Positions 1 through 10,355 of a DNA stretch of 64,000 nt are shown here, piece after piece. The first letter of the stretch is position 1; every line of letters starts with the position of its first letter. The translations under genes were made by a program, and so were the position numbers. The stretch covers positions 1,140,374 through 1,204,373 of the forward strand of contig NW_017803921.1 in the NCBI RefSeq assembly GCF_001625305.1, in the 5' to 3' direction. This DNA comes from Branchiostoma belcheri (Eukaryota > Chordata > Leptocardii > Amphioxiformes > Branchiostomatidae). The notes under the pieces were generated by a model, which did no database searches, had not been told where the DNA came from, and saw only the letters and a program-made list of their open reading frames with translations.

Positions 1-466
1 CCCCCCCCCCCGCCACTCTAACCAGACTCATCTAACTCATAGATCAAACTCGTCTTAAGTTACGTTCTTCAAACCTTTGCCTATTTTTTGTCTCATTGTC
101 AAAGGGCAGTCAACTGTAGTAGTAGATCAGCACAAAAGACACTTTCGCACAAATGCTGATGGGAGATGTTGTCAGTTGGCAGGTGTAACGTTACAGGTAA
201 ACATGACTTGGAATAAGAAGTGCCAAAGGCCATGGGCCAGACGGAACGGTGTGAGAGACGCCTTCTTTTGGAACAAAGTAACGCTTAAACGACTGAACCG
301 GTCGGTCTACTAATGGTCCGAGTCCTCTTGATGCCGACCTTGGCTTTGGTGCAAGACCAGTCGGAAAAACCTTGCCTTTACTTGTATGTCCGCTGAATAA
401 ATGATATGTATGCAAAATAGCGAGTGCTATCCATGTATCTTGTATAGGCAGACGAGAACTTGGATC
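1..466. other. Upstream flank of the MGAT4-like gene
   Basis: A C-rich run opens the window. No exon or known repeat is recognised here. The segment just before 467 is presumably 5' UTR or promoter of the MGAT4-like gene, but no TATA box or initiator can be singled out. Confidence 0.4.
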
Positions 467-563
467 ATGGTGTTGTCTCGGATACGCCGGATGATGTTCC
501 TCCGGCAAGTCGTGCTGGTCTGCATGGTCGTGTCGATGTTCCTCAACTTTTGGATGTTAACAG
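467..563 (+). CDS. MGAT4-like exon 1: cytoplasmic tail and signal anchor
   Basis: The ATG at 467 opens a short Arg-rich segment followed by a hydrophobic stretch, the expected N terminus of a Golgi glycosyltransferase. The donor GTGAGT at 564 leaves phase 1. An in-frame start upstream at 401 would add 22 residues without family resemblance, so 467 is preferred. Confidence 0.7.
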
Positions 564-598
564 GTGAGTGTACAAATGTCAGTAACATCTACACACAT

Positions 599-647
<49 letters not shown>

Positions 648-3600
648 AAGAAATTGCACAGACACAACACAGACACAGACACATACATACCCCCCCCACA
701 CACACACATACACTGATACATACATACATAAACGCACACACCCTGACACACACGCACACCCACGCACATACATACATACATACATACATACATACATGCT
801 GATACATAGATACATACATGTATATACATAAACACACACGCAGACACACACGCGAGTGGACACACATATCACACCCACATACATACTGATACTTACATAA
901 TATTATCAATAGTCCTAATGTTACATAATACATACATGAATTATATCTATGTATACATACGTACATACATACAAACAAACAAGCATACACACACATAAAC
1001 GCCCTCACACCCACACAGACATACAAACATACATATAGATGGCTGCTAGAAGCGTGATGTAGTCAGCTGGGACCTGACTAGCGTGTGCGTGTGTGAGGTG
1101 GGGGCGGAGGGTAGTCTCATAGAAGCTTGGTGTAGTCAGGTTACCACTGATTTTCCTTCCGAACGTACCTAGGTACTGAACTTCAGAACGTGACGTCACA
1201 CATTGACCTTCAGAAAGCCGTTCAGAGTTGTGAACTCCAGAGAGAAATGCTGTTAGCCTCCATGAACAAGACACTCCGCGGACACAAACCCAGAATGGAA
1301 CGGCGCATACAGCAGGTAAAGGGAAGGTCATAGACATTGTAGAAAGAATGTCACTACCATGAATGTACAACCAGAATGTAAGGGTCATATATATGTTGGC
1401 ACCTCCACATCCTGAATAAATCTTATTATTACCTCCATGAAAAATGGAGGTATTGTTTTTGGCGGCGTCTGTCTGTGTGTCTGTGTGTCTGTGTGTGTGT
1501 CTGTGTGTCTGTGTGTGTTTCCGCAACTTTGTAGTCAGCATAACTTCATAACGCCTTTATGGATTGTGATGATATTTGGTATGCTGATAAGTCTTAGGAA
1601 GACAAAGGTCAAGGTCAATATGGGCCTCCTGGTGGATGACCTTGGACTGCAGCAGAACTTCCGGTTTTTGTATCTTTGGTCCTGAACATGCTATGGTCTT
1701 GAATATTTGGTGACAGATAGCTTTTCCTGTCAGGAATAAGTGGTGTGGGTTTGGTCCCCCTAGCAGCTTGTTCAGGAACTGCAGGGGACTTTCGGGCGAA
1801 ATCTTTGAAAGCCAATAAGTCCAGATAGGAACAGCGTATTTTCATCATTTTTGGTGTGTAGGTATCTGACAGAGAGATGTACATAATTAACTGCAAATTA
1901 TGCAAATGAGGACTTTATTTGCATAATTAATGAGGAAATTCTATAATTACAGTGTTTTACATTATAGAACTTTCATACATGTAATGTATGTAACCTATGG
2001 CAGATGGAACATCAACAGATACTAATTATGCAAATGATGACCTAATTTGCATAATTGATGCAAAAAATCTATGATTTCTCAATGGTGAATGATGGGAATG
2101 TCATACTTGGGACATTGGGAAGTTAATCAAAAGTTAACATCACGATGCATATATTATGTTAATGCAGCGGTCATTTGCGTAATTAAAGAAAAAAATTACA
2201 TTTACATCTCAAGCCCATATTTCATGGAGGTATGAGATCTCGGAACTCTTGTTTGCAATGTATTGTTAAGAGATGACTTAATTTAATTACTTATTATTTA
2301 TGTTTGTATGGATTTGGTTCTTATCCGTGACCCCTCCCCTCAACTTCGACCTTGTTGAAAAGCGGCCTTGCGCCGAACAAGCATTCGAAGGAAAATAAAG
2401 GCTTTGACTTGACTTGACTTGACTAGATTAATTCATTTTTGTGTCGTCCTATTGAATGTTACATAATATTATCATAAAGATTAACATCATTTGGCGAAGG
2501 TATGAGATCATGGAACTCTAGTCAATAGTCCCGATGTTACATAACGGATCTTGCCCTGCAGCACAAAAACTTCCTCACCACCTCCCGCTAAACCCGGTCA
2601 GACCGCCTGGTGCTGTCACCGACTCCATACGATTAGCAGGCAGTCTACGTCCGGACAAAGGTACTCAGGGAATGTTGTCTAAAGAAGGCAAACTCATCCT
2701 AGCCTTGGTACCATCGTACTTGTAGGCCGGGGCTCCCACACTCGCTTCCCTAAGCGAGTAGTATGGTACCCAGGCTAAACTCATCCATGAATAGATGCCA
2801 ATTTTACCATCTAAAAGACCACATTTCTATTTGATCAAAATTGAACCTGCTTTTGTTAAAATGTGACATTTACCCGAATTTTCTTTGACATTTTATTTAC
2901 GACTGGTCAACCCAACTTTTTTCGTCCATTTTAAGTCATCAAAATGTATGTGGGGTTGAATTTGGTGCGTCATAAATGACAACGACAATGACAATTTTCG
3001 TACTGTGTTTTCCATTTTTCCCAGGATTTTCTGACCATAGGGATCCCCACTGTTAAGCGGGACGAAAACGCCTCGTATCTGACCACCACTCTAGACTCTC
3101 TGATCAGTCACACGACAGAGGCCGAACGCAAACAGATCGTCATCGTGGTCTTCCTGGCAGACTTCGACACAGACTACAACAGGGAACTTTCCACGGAACT
3201 TTCCCGCAGGTATTCTCAGCATCTCAGCAGCGGGTTCATGCAAGTCATCCAGGCCCCGCGGTCGTTTTATCCAAGTTTCGAAAATTTGAAAACTAAGTTT
3301 AAAGACAGTCCTGAACGCGTGCGCTGGCGATCCAAACAGTGCGTGGACTACGCGTTCTTGTTCCAATACTGCCGAAACTTGTCCGAATATTATATGCAAC
3401 TGGAAGATGATGTTATTTCCGCCCAGAACTTCTTGACAGGGATAAAAGAATACTTGGAAAGAATGAAGTCTTCTGACTGGACGGTGCTCGAGTTTTCTGG
3501 ACTCGGTTTTATCGGAAAGTTGTTCAGATCCTCGGATCTCCAGCGTCTGGCCGATCTTATTATGCTGTTCTACCAGGAGTCGCCGGTGGATGTCTTGTTT

Positions 3601-4210
3601 TTCTCGTTCCTGCACATCGTGCAAGCGTCCGGGAAGAAATTCATACACCAGCCGTCCCTCTTCCAGCACGTTGGCTTACACTCATCACTGGCGGGAAAGA
3701 TACAAAAACTTACCGACAAGGGGTTCGTTGGCTCGACGACACCGAAGAGAACGTACACGGACTCTGACAACCCACCAGCGGTGGTGAGCGCGAACATGAC
3801 CGCTTACAGGGAGTTCCAGCCGCAGCTTGCCTACGGCCCAGAGATAGGATACTTCTGGGCAGAAGCGCCGAAGGTCGGACAAGTTTTTCGTCGTTCTTTT
3901 TGAGAAACCAGCGAGACTTTCCAGGGTCGTTATAGAAACCGGCTCTGAAGAACATCCAAAGGACATCATAGAGAAGGGGACTCTGGAAGTCAGTCCGCGA
4001 CTTTTGTCTGTGAACCAGCAGGACAACACGCCGAACTGTGCCGACTACGTCAAACTCGGAGACGTCGAAAACGGAAGATTTGAAGTGGCGACTCAGGGCA
4101 CGGAAGGACTGGGGTCAGTTGAGGTGAAGTGTCTGAAGGTGACGGTCACGGGGGAGCAGAAGATGTGGGTACTGGTGAGGGAAATCGCCGTCTGGACGGT
4201 CAAGAAATAA
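467..4210 (+). CDS. MGAT4-like N-acetylglucosaminyltransferase (GT54), three exons, frameshifted near the C terminus
   Basis: Coding exons are 467-563, 1173-1315 and 3025-4210, with consensus junctions and matching phases (1, then 0). The family (alpha-1,3-mannosyl-glycoprotein 4-beta-N-acetylglucosaminyltransferase) transfers GlcNAc from UDP-GlcNAc to the core mannose of N-glycans in the Golgi. Residues 1-14 are short and basic, and residues 15-31 form a hydrophobic signal anchor, as in a type II Golgi enzyme. Exon 2 encodes a helical stem. Exon 3 opens with the family hallmark FLTIGIPTVKR, then VVFLADFD, RVRWRSKQ, the metal-binding QLEDD (E207-D209), LEFSGLGFIGK and SLFQHVGLHSSLAGKIQKLT. 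Without the frameshift the product would be about 474 residues, close to MGAT4C and shorter than MGAT4A. One extra T in the run 3884-3888 sends the frame to a stop at 3901-3903, leaving 372 residues; the conserved C-terminal lectin-like region continues in another frame to 4210. An AATAAA at 4206-4211 overlaps the final stop codon. The family is clear; the paralogue is not. Confidence 0.85.
590..1030. repeat. Compound (CA)n / (CATA)n microsatellite
   Basis: Pure CA repeats near 607-642 grade into CATA, CACG and CAGA variants over more than 400 bp inside intron 1 of the MGAT4-like gene. Long open frames on both strands here are products of the repeat, not genes. Confidence 0.95.
1173..1315 (+). 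CDS. MGAT4-like exon 2: stem region
   Basis: The exon starts after CTAG at 1169-1172 and ends before GTAAAG. Its 143 bases restore phase 0 with one base from exon 1. The translation includes the helical stem MLLASMNKTLRG, typical of the segment between membrane anchor and catalytic domain in this family. Confidence 0.8.
1428..2250 (+). mobile_element. Interspersed repeat A, copy 1, with GTCT tract and ATGCAAAT-like motifs
   Basis: The element starts with ACCTCCATGAAAAATGGAGG, then a GTCT/GTGT tract, a conserved body around 1520-1830, and several ATGCAAAT or ATTTGCATAATTAAT motifs between 1900 and 2190. It ends with a GGAGGTATGAGATCTCGG sequence. The same body lies in the opposite orientation at 9228-10150, for example the shared GAACTGCAGGG and GAACTTCCGGTTTTG. 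It is non-coding and sits in intron 2 of the MGAT4-like gene. The superfamily is not assigned. Confidence 0.75.
2290..2430 (+). mobile_element. Non-LTR retrotransposon 3' tail
   Basis: A short 3' UTR-like segment ends in AATAAAGGCTTTGACTTGAC followed by further TTGAC units. Short tandem repeats after an AATAAA are typical 3' ends of CR1/L2-type LINEs. No coding part remains. Confidence 0.5.
2465..2520 (+). mobile_element. Terminal fragment of interspersed repeat A
   Basis: The fragment TTAACATCATTTGGCGAAGG, followed by TATGAGATCATGG, matches in reverse complement the end of the full copy at 9245-9300. Confidence 0.65.
3025..4210 (+). CDS. MGAT4-like exon 3: catalytic and C-terminal domains, with a one-base frameshift
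   Basis: The acceptor TTTTTCCCAG precedes 3025. The first frame is open to 3903 and carries all recognisable catalytic motifs. From about 3889 the conserved sequence continues in a second frame as LFEKPARLSRVVIETG and further to MWVLVREIAVWTVKK, ending at TAA 4208-4210. Removing one T from the T5 run would join the frames. This may be an assembly error, a null allele or a genuine truncation. Confidence 0.85.
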
Positions 4211-4211
4211 A

Positions 4212-4297
4212 GCACCGTCGGTGGCATGGCAGGATTTGAACTCGGGACCTCCTGGTTCCGGGCCAAGCACTCTGCCGTTACGCCACTCGGTCTGTGA
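4212..4297 (-). mobile_element. tRNA-like SINE head
   Basis: On the minus strand GTGGCGTAACGGCAGAGTGC resembles an A box and GAGTTCAAATCC a B box, at tRNA-like spacing. A similar head lies at 7960-8035. No functional tRNA cloverleaf could be drawn, so a SINE fragment is likelier than a tRNA gene. Confidence 0.6.
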
Positions 4298-5192
4298 TTT
4301 TAGGACGTAGCTAGGTACCTCGACCGAATGTCGGTGTGGTCTCGTTCTAGAATATGGACACGTTGTTCGGTCATCACCGCTCGCCTACCCGGATAGGCAC
4401 TGCCCTAAAACCACGTTTCTGTGGACTACCTCTGACATAGCAATCGACATTTCGTAGTAGTCAGCTGCTGATCCCAACAAGAGCAGGAGTGAGTGAGTTC
4501 CTTCTTGTGTTTGTACAAAGTTTAAACTCTACAACTTTGTATTCTACCAACACAGACGAGCTTTCTTCATTCGAAGAGCTGCGGGGTTGTGTCACGCCAT
4601 GCGCTGTTATACACGGACGCTAGGTGACGCTTCTGTAACGTCTCTTATCCATTGCCCATCCATAGTGTGCGCCTTTAGTTACGAAACAATAGGTTATTAA
4701 GACGTCACCAGCACATTGACTCTACGCCATGTAAAATATTGCGAACAACCACTAGACCCATATAAGGGACCATACAAAAATACGCTGGGTGATCCTTATG
4801 TAGAGGTGGTCTCTAGTACAGGTTTGACTTTATACTATTACCGTATATACAGTACGCTATACACCAAACATTAGCATATCTACGGTCGCATTAACAACAG
4901 CTCACCGCAGACACTAAGCCGGTTTGGGGATTAGAAAAAAAATACCGTCTTCGCTTTTAGTCAAATCTGCCGACACGGCTATCCCTAACACGTCCGCAAT
5001 CTGACACTTAAAAAGATTTTTCATCTCGAGCCATATGGGTTGTCATGGCAACGGACAAAATATTTTGTTACGACATAGCAACGGTTGCTATGTAATCATC
5101 CGTGCGCGGTTACGCTGTGCTGTTGTTGGGGCTGGGTTATTCCTGGGTTTAGAGAATGATTTCGTAAGGCGCGTGTTGGGCACGTACAGGGC
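4298..5192. other. Intergenic DNA, nothing recognised
   Basis: No exon, long open frame or identified repeat was found in this stretch after the MGAT4-like gene. Confidence 0.5.
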
Positions 5193-5200
5193 GTGTGGCA

Positions 5201-5439
5201 TACTCTCCAAGCAGAGGTTCGGGTTTTTGCGTGTTTTCAGGCTTTTTTTATTGGGCTTTCTTTTTTTTTTGCACTGGTATCTTTTTTTACGCCGTAAAAA
5301 TATTTTTTTACGGCGTGGTATCTTTTTTTTACGGCGTAAAAACAGATACATTGTACCAGTGCAAAAAAGAAAGCCCGATATAAAAACCCTTAAAACACGC
5401 CAAAAACGAGACAAAACCCAAACCTCTGCTTAGAGAGTA
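5201..5439. mobile_element. TACTCTCC foldback MITE, complete, with 8-bp target duplication
   Basis: Both arms begin TACTCTCCAAGCAGAGGTT (the right arm with one change) and continue as long imperfect inverted repeats, including TCGGGCTTTCTTTTTTGCAC, to an AT-rich centre holding smaller TTTACGCCGTAAA palindromes. The element is flanked by a perfect direct repeat GTGTGGCA at 5193-5200 and 5440-5447. An 8-bp duplication suggests mobilisation by a hAT-type transposase. There is no coding capacity. Confidence 0.85.
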
Positions 5440-5447
5440 GTGTGGCA

Positions 5448-6809
5448 AGCTTGAAGCACACCAGCAGAACGTGAAACTCGTAACGTTAATGTATTGTGCA
5501 TTGCAAGTCGACAGAACGTCTTTCTTTTAAAAGGTCGTATTCCGATATTATAAGGATGACATCCCCTCTATAGTTGTAAAACGTTATGTCGGAAAAGATA
5601 TCGTCTGCGACAGGTAAAATTCTGATGCAACGATTACCCAACATCTAAGGCAAACCAAAAGTCAGGGGTTTCGCACAGGCGCAGTGCGTTCTGCCGAATG
5701 TTCTGTGCTTGCAGAACGAGTGAAAGTAAAAATTTATTGTGTCGGTGTCCCGTCTACGCAGTGCTTACGTAAATACAATAGAGAATTTTTACATCTGAAA
5801 CTGTACCTGTAGAAATTTGTAAATTGCCTACCGTTACTTCAAGATCCTTCAAGTGTTTGCTTTGCCAGACCTAAGATCTTTTATAATCATCTCAAAGAGA
5901 TTACAAGCCCCCAAATTGCCCTAATCGTAGAAGCTAGCAAATTGAGCCGTTTTCCACTCAATCACCACAGTAAGCCTTACTTCTGTCTACAGGAAAACAC
6001 TTAGTAATCACGTAATTAGCTGGAAAATCCTCTTTACATGCAGAAAATCAACCAGAACTCCCGTGGCGCTCGTATTCTTCGCGCAAGGCTTGAGAAAAGT
6101 GAAATTTCCACCAGAATACCTTACGATTTTACGCTACCTTCCTGGGAAGTAGCCTCCAATGCAGGCTCCACAGGGCCCTTTTTATACCCATTTGGCTTGG
6201 AGTCTGTTCTTCTATTGCCAGTACAAGAAATTCACACACAAAAAACTAAATGTTTTACTGAGGTATGAAATCTCAACAACATTTAATGGAAAATGTATGA
6301 CAGCATCGTGAAGACTAGTAAAGATTTTAGTGACAGTGAAGAGTAAAGGATCCAGTACATGCTGTAGAGTTTGATTTGTCTTTGAATATGTTAGTAAAAA
6401 AAAGATAAAGAGAACAAGCTCGAATTTGAACCTGGGATAAGAAGCCTCATCCTAATAACATCCTAATCTTCTACACCACGAAACATCATGTTGCTGACGG
6501 AGCATGTTATAATAATACGCTTGATTTGTCATTCTGCGATATGGCATCGACTGTTTCAAATGACAAAGACCCTTAAGATGAATCTTCTTTTTATGGTTTA
6601 TAACAGAAAGATTATTGCAAATCCATGCCCGAGGCCTATTTGCGAGTTAAGAACATGATGAAATGATAATAAATGCTACCAATGCTTCTTTTGATATAGT
6701 TATTGTTGGGTTTGATTTCTTTTCTGTGTGAAGTGGAGTATGAGATGCCCGACATTTTGCGAGATGTTTGAATTTATATATAACTGTTGTTCCTATCGTC
6801 TCCAGAGAC
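5448..6809. other. Intergenic DNA, nothing recognised
   Basis: Apart from scattered AT-rich sequence no feature is supported. The 76-codon open frame near 6038 has no recognisable protein features. Confidence 0.45.
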
Positions 6810-6817
6810 CCTAAAGG

Positions 6818-6986
6818 TATCTCCAAGCAGAGGTTTTGGTTTTGGGGTTTATTTTTTGCACTGGAATTTTTTTTCCATCCCAACCCATGAAAAAAAAATT
6901 CCACTGCAAAAAATAAACCCCGATTAAAAAAAAGCCTAAAAACATGCCAAAAATACCCCAAAACCCAAACCTCTGCTTGGAGAGTA
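6818..6986. mobile_element. TACTCTCC foldback MITE, copy 2
   Basis: The left end (slightly eroded TATCTCCAAGCAGAGG) and right end CCTCTGCTTGGAGAGTA frame inverted arms containing GGGGTTTATTTTTTGCA. The flanks CCTAAAGG (6810-6817) and CCTAAACG (6987-6994) match at 7 of 8 bases, a slightly decayed target duplication. Confidence 0.8.
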
Positions 6987-6994
6987 CCTAAACG

Positions 6995-7599
6995 TACCGT
7001 CCCCCCAACACACATTACAGGATAATCTACTCACGTGGAGCGGACGGACGTCCAATAAAGAGCCTCCGTCGCCATGGCAACGCACAAATGTTTATTTCCA
7101 ATTACTCTGCAGGAAATTGGATCATCCCCCTCCGCTACGCGCTCGTGTTTTTATAACGAGAGAGCTCGAGAGAGAAGGAGAGGGAGAGGAGGATTTTGTA
7201 TCCCGCTTCTGTAAATGTTTTGAAGGGAACCGTAAATAGGTTGTCGTCAGGTGTCGTCTGAGCGAAGGATGCTGACTCTGAGGAACACCGCATGCAAACG
7301 CAAATGTGAAGCGAAAGTAGAGTCGCTCGTTTCTTGTTAGAAGACTTGCAAGGACCTCTTTTAGCCCCAGGTGATTAAGTTGGAACAAGGAAGTTGAAAA
7401 ATTAAATTTGATTTTCAACCTCCTTGGTTGGAAGGAGGAGGCGAAGGCGAATCGTTGAAAAAGTGCAATATTCTAGAAAAAAAAGTCGCAAAACGGGTGC
7501 AAAACACTGATCCGGAGCCAGAACTTTACATAGTTTTACATAGATTGGAGAGTTAACAATCTTCGGGGCATGTTGGCTATGGAGCCGAGGAGCAGGTGC
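6995..7599. other. Intergenic DNA
   Basis: No exon is supported. A GAGA-rich stretch lies near 7150-7190 and a small inverted repeat, ACCTCCTTGGTTGG, near 7418. Confidence 0.4.
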
Positions 7600-7604
7600 A
7601 TGTT

Positions 7605-7700
7605 CAGTCTGACACCACGGTGAGAATCGAACTCTGGATCGTTGGTTTTCTGAGATGCAGGTTACCAGTAGGATTAGGATCAGCTATCAGTCGAACACTA
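7605..7700 (-). mobile_element. tRNA-like SINE head fragment
   Basis: The minus strand carries GAGTTCGATTCTC, a good B-box match, about 40 bases from A-box-like sequence. Confidence 0.4.
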
Positions 7701-7749
7701 CCGCCTATTGACCTAATCTTCAGGATTGACCTGAGAGAATCTCTTTAGT

Positions 7750-8035
7750 TCTTGAGAAACATTCCGGACATTTCTTGGGCATCCTTGTCAAACAAGCCGA
7801 GTTTAAGGTAGTCATATCTAGTCTTCGTCGAGAGGCGGGGTCCATCCTTGCCCTTGGTCCAACCTCTTTTTCCACCGCCTTTTACCTCTCCAACCGAAGT
7901 CAGGTACCCATGGATGGGGTGAGAAAAATCGTGCAAAGTACTTTTCCCAAGGGTACAAGATCAGCGACATGACAGAATTCGAACAGAGTACTTCAGGGTT
8001 CTGGACCAGACACCCTGCCGTTACGCCACACGATC
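7750..8035 (-). mobile_element. tRNA-derived SINE, near full length
   Basis: Read on the minus strand, the head TGTGGCGTAACGGCAGGGTG and B box TGTTCGAATTC are followed by a body with GGGTACCTGACTTCGGTTGG. A related body lies at 42880-42930. This is the best-preserved SINE of the window. Its small open frame is incidental. Confidence 0.65.
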
Positions 8036-8049
8036 TTACTAATTGCCCA

Positions 8050-8465
8050 TACGGGTGGTGAAAACCAATGCGGCAGGCAAATACTACATACCCCAGTCCC
8101 TCCTGGTACCCTCATGGCGAACTCCAATAACAATGTTTGCATGGCTTGTTCCAAAAAACGGACACAAGGCCATGTACTCTACCTGTATACTACCTGTTCT
8201 TGCTTTTTAGTTTTTCTCCACACGTGGGATATTTATCCCCTGCCGTGACTGAGCATTCGTGATAGCAAATCTCATAATCTTTATGATCCTGACCTGGTAG
8301 TACTTAATGACTTTATGTACCAACGAGTTATGCATTAAGGAAAACCACGAGACGACATAAGCTCATGTAACGGAATATTCAAGTAGCTAAAGCCCCTGTC
8401 AGACATTCAGGATTCCCCACGACTTTGAGTCCCGACCGCTATCCAACCAAGGTCGGCGCTGGGTT
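8050..8465. other. Intergenic DNA, nothing recognised
   Basis: No coding or repeat feature is supported here. Confidence 0.4.
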
Positions 8466-8499
8466 GGGAGTAGCCTGGAATCTATCCTATGCTAGCTCC

Positions 8500-8760
8500 A
8501 GTTCTCTTCTCTCTCTACATCTCGTTCTACCTAATACCAGCCCAGAAAAGAACAAGAAATATATACCCATGCCTTCAAGTACTGGAGTTATCAACCAAGG
8601 ATTGAGGTGTTCAAAAATTCATTCCTAGAACTATCGCAGAGTGGAACTTGTTGTCACCAAGTGCAGTAGGGGCATTATCATTAGATAGATTTAAACAATG
8701 TTTAGAGTTAGATGTTCAAGGGTTATATATATAGGTGTAACAAGTCGATCGGTGTAATGT
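8500..8760 (+). mobile_element. LINE remnant: extreme C terminus of a reverse transcriptase ORF
   Basis: From about 8617 one frame reads FIPRTIAEWNLL and, after a Ser/Ala-rich link, LDRFKQCLELD, ending with a stop near 8733. The pattern F-x-P-R-T-I-x-x-W-N, then a short linker and a FK..L helix, is the conserved end of CR1/Jockey-type non-LTR retrotransposon ORF2. The preceding sequence is in another frame, so the copy is broken. Confidence 0.65.
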
Positions 8761-9227
8761 AGTCAGCTGCCGCCGCGCCGCGTGCCTGCGAAGCTGGTGT
8801 GTTACGGTTATACCGGCTATACAGATACAGATATATAGCATGTAGTTTGTATATTATGTATCACGAATCCGTATCGAGTATTTTGTAATCACCAGATATC
8901 TCTTATTTGATTCTTAAATAAATACATTTACACATACATGCATGACTGTCCCAAGTCAAGTTTTCAATTGTACGCCGATCGTACGGTACATGCGTGATGG
9001 GCACTTCGGCATTTTTCAAGGAATGTGAGTTATTTGGCGGGAATGGGAGGTATCCGTGTCCACATAACCCAATACTTTGGTGAAACACGGTAATAACACA
9101 ACAGAGGAGCACGTAATGGCACCAGCCTTGTTGACGGTAACTCTAGACGCAATGTGATCTTCTAACACCTGAGACATGACTGTCCTTCCTACTCCATTAG
9201 GTTAGTCTCCACCAGAGAGCTTTTTGC
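8761..9227. other. Intergenic DNA, probably retrotransposon 3' tail then unique sequence
   Basis: A GC-rich stretch with CCGCCGCGCCGCGTG follows the LINE frame. The rest holds no supported feature. Confidence 0.35.
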
Positions 9228-10066
9228 AGGCTGAACAAGAGTCCCACGATCTCATACCTTCGCCAAATGATGTTAATCTTTATGACAAAGTAAAGATTAT
9301 TCCTCCTGATTATGCAAATAGGATCCTCATTTGCATGAATTATATGAGTTGATCATATTATCCATAAAAGACAGCCTTATCTTAAAAAAGAAAGCCATTC
9401 TATCATTACCTCATAAATTATGCAAATGAGGTCCTTATTTGAATAAATTATGTTTAATGATGTTCACATTCACTTAACTTGCAAATACTCTAAGTATGAA
9501 ATTCCAGGCAGTTACCATTATGGAATTATAACATTTTCTCATTAATTATGCAAATTAAGTGTTAATTTACATAATTAATATCTGTGTTTTTCTCGTTGTC
9601 AATTACATATGTCTCAAGCTTGAATAGTCCTATAATGTAATGCAGCTGATTTACCGAATGTCCTCATTAATAATGCAAATTACGTCCAGATTTGCATAAT
9701 TGTCGCATAATTATGTCAAGCATCACTTAAGCTACTTACATAACAAAAATCATGATGATCCGTCCACCGGTTCTTGAGTTATCCTCTTATGAATATTTTC
9801 AAAGAAATGGCCCTGCAGTTCCTGAGCAAGCCGATAGGGGGCCCAAACCTATGTCACTTATTCCCCAGCACAAGACCTACCTACCATCCAAATTTCGTGA
9901 CCCTAGCACGTCCAGATCACGAGATATCAAAACCGGAAGTTCAGCTGCAGTACCATTAGAAGCCGCCAGGGGGCTCAAAATCTAATCATTTCGAGGTCTC
10001 ATCAAGACCTACCCACCTACCAAATATGAAGTCAATCCATTTAAGCCTTCTCAAGTTATCGTGTTT

Positions 10067-10105
<39 letters not shown>

Positions 10106-10150
10106 CACGAACGCCTACGAAAACATAACCTTCTTGGCGAAGGTAATAAA
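9228..10150 (-). mobile_element. Interspersed repeat A, copy 2 (reverse orientation), with ATGCAAAT motifs
   Basis: Reading from 10150 down, the element begins TTACCTTCGCCAAGAAGG, passes an (ACAG)n tract at 10070-10104, shares the conserved body with 1428-2250, and carries at least six ATGCAAAT or ATTTGCAT motifs between 9300 and 9700. It ends CATTTGGCGAAGGTATGAG at about 9245. No coding capacity is seen. Confidence 0.75.
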
Positions 10151-10261
10151 TAGTAGAAATCGGCCTGGAAAGAATGTAGCTGTCCAGAGGATTTAGTAGG
10201 CCATAGAGGGTTCAATTTGCCTGTACCACAAGGTGTTCATAAAAGCCAGTCACACATAGCC

Positions 10262-10355
10262 GAATATGGTATGCTATCTGTCTCTTAGGCCAACTTCTGC
10301 TCTCTCCAAACTCTATATCTTTACTATCGTTCCGAAGCCTGGTAGAGGCTATGAG
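10262..10355. mobile_element. Fragment of the ATAGCCTCTACCAGGC MITE family
   Basis: The right part AAGCCTGGTAGAGGCTAT and an internal sequence like GGCCAACTTCTGCTCTCTCC match the complete element at 36202-36293. Confidence 0.55.

Noticed and set aside
401..1026. Several open frames of 100-133 codons on both strands rich in His, Thr, Cys and Val
   Set aside because: They are translations of the CA/CATA microsatellite; only the short segment 467-563 is coding.
1005..1541. Minus-strand open frame of 178 codons
   Set aside because: It lies antisense to MGAT4-like exon 2 and runs into simple repeats; no protein features.
3091..3669. Minus-strand open frame of 192 codons
   Set aside because: It is the antisense shadow of the well-supported MGAT4-like catalytic exon.
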